Below, one piece after another: positions 7,145 through 7,405 of a stretch of DNA of 7,405 nucleotides (positions are counted from its first letter, which is position 1; each line of letters starts with the position of its first letter). Below the pieces are notes generated by a model. That model worked only from the letters and a program-made list of their open reading frames with translations. It did not search any database and had not been told where the DNA came from. The DNA lies in the NCBI GenBank assembly GCA_003542955.1, contig DPJP01000068.1, forward strand, positions 1 through 7,405, read 5' to 3'. The translations under genes and the position numbers were made by a program. Source of the DNA: Armatimonadota bacterium. GTDB lineage: Bacteria; Armatimonadota; Zipacnadia; Zipacnadales; UBA11051.

Positions 7145-7148
7145 CTCC
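7145..7148 (-). promoter_or_regulatory. Ribosome binding site of the CoA-transferase gene
   Basis: The minus strand reads GGAG five bases before the ATG at 7137-7139. It lies just after the TGA of the dehydrogenase gene at 7152-7154, so ribosomes ending on that gene would be positioned to restart on this one. Confidence 0.6.
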
Positions 7149-7151
7149 ATC

Positions 7152-7405
7152 TCAGGTGTCGTACTTGTAGAAACCCTCGCCGCTCTTGACGCCCAGCTTG
7201 CCCTCGGCAATCAGCTCGTAGAACTTCGGGTGGAGTGCAAAGCGATCATGCCCGGTCAGCTCCGTCAGCGACTCGTGGACGGCCTTGATGATATCGAGGC
7301 CGACGAGGTCGGATGTCCGCAGCGGGCCCATCTTGTGGCCCAGCCCCAACTCGAGCGCCTGGTCGATGGCCTCCGGCTCCCCGCCCAGCGCCCACACCTC
7401 CACCG
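7152..7405 (-). CDS. 3-hydroxyacyl-CoA dehydrogenase, C-terminal part (gene continues past the window)
   Basis: Only the last 84 or so codons are in view; the reading frame stays open to the right edge, so the true start and the NAD-binding Rossmann domain lie outside. What remains matches the helical C-terminal domain of 3-hydroxybutyryl-CoA dehydrogenases: a PEAIDQALELGLGHKMGPL segment, then TSDLVGLDIIKAV, then the signature ending KLGVKSGEGFYKYDT. Such enzymes use NAD(P) to interconvert 3-hydroxyacyl-CoA and 3-ketoacyl-CoA in beta-oxidation, butyrate or hydroxybutyrate metabolism. The GTG at 7401-7403 encodes an internal valine, not a start. It is the first gene of the visible cluster. It could be a stand-alone dehydrogenase of about 280-300 residues, or the end of a longer multifunctional protein. 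Confidence 0.88.
   Translation of the reverse strand, partial: VEVWALGGEPEAIDQALELGLGHKMGPLRTSDLVGLDIIKAVHESLTELTGHDRFALHPKFYELIAEGKLGVKSGEGFYKYDT

Noticed and set aside
237..7154. All four genes share the same reading register, suggesting possible fusion or read-through proteins
   Set aside because: Each gene ends in its own stop and the next has its own ribosome site and complete N-terminus. The shared register is coincidence and only explains the long antisense open frames.
7152..7403. A GTG at 7401-7403 as start of a complete 83-residue protein
   Set aside because: The frame stays open to the window edge and the peptide is only the C-terminal domain of a dehydrogenase, so the gene is cut by the window and this GTG is an internal valine.

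Overview
The window is a GC-rich (by eye, over 60% G+C) bacterial segment with four genes in a row, all on the minus strand and therefore read from right to left. In transcription order they are: the 3' end of a 3-hydroxyacyl-CoA dehydrogenase (right edge, cut by the window), a complete single-chain family I acyl-CoA transferase, a complete nitrilase-superfamily amidohydrolase, and a very large secreted protein that combines a heparinase II/III-type polysaccharide lyase module with a discoidin-like domain and a calcium-loop beta-propeller. The gaps between them are 12, 45 and 69 bases. Each start codon has a purine-rich Shine-Dalgarno sequence and no alternative start in frame before an upstream stop, so the four genes plausibly form one transcription unit.

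The first 236 bases hold no gene I can support. They contain a perfect 7-bp GC-rich hairpin about 50 bases beyond the last stop codon, a candidate transcription end although it lacks a T-tract, and a small AT-richer patch with a seven-base-period direct repeat.

The organism cannot be named from sequence alone. The high G+C, the secreted 1,418-residue carbohydrate-active protein with FG-GAP/VCBS-like repeats, and the acyl-CoA metabolism suggest a heterotrophic, polysaccharide-degrading bacterium of the kind common among Planctomycetota, Armatimonadota and related uncultured phyla. That is inference.

As a working model (inference), the two right-hand genes handle short-chain acids: the CoA-transferase activates an acid by swapping CoA from another acyl-CoA, and the dehydrogenase interconverts 3-hydroxyacyl-CoA and 3-ketoacyl-CoA. 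The nitrilase-fold enzyme could release a carboxylic acid from an amide or carbamoyl compound. The secreted protein would attack an acidic polysaccharide outside the cytoplasm. A direct biochemical link between that lyase and the three intracellular enzymes is not demonstrated. Nothing here amounts to a proven new system; the most distinctive object is the modular lyase-propeller protein.
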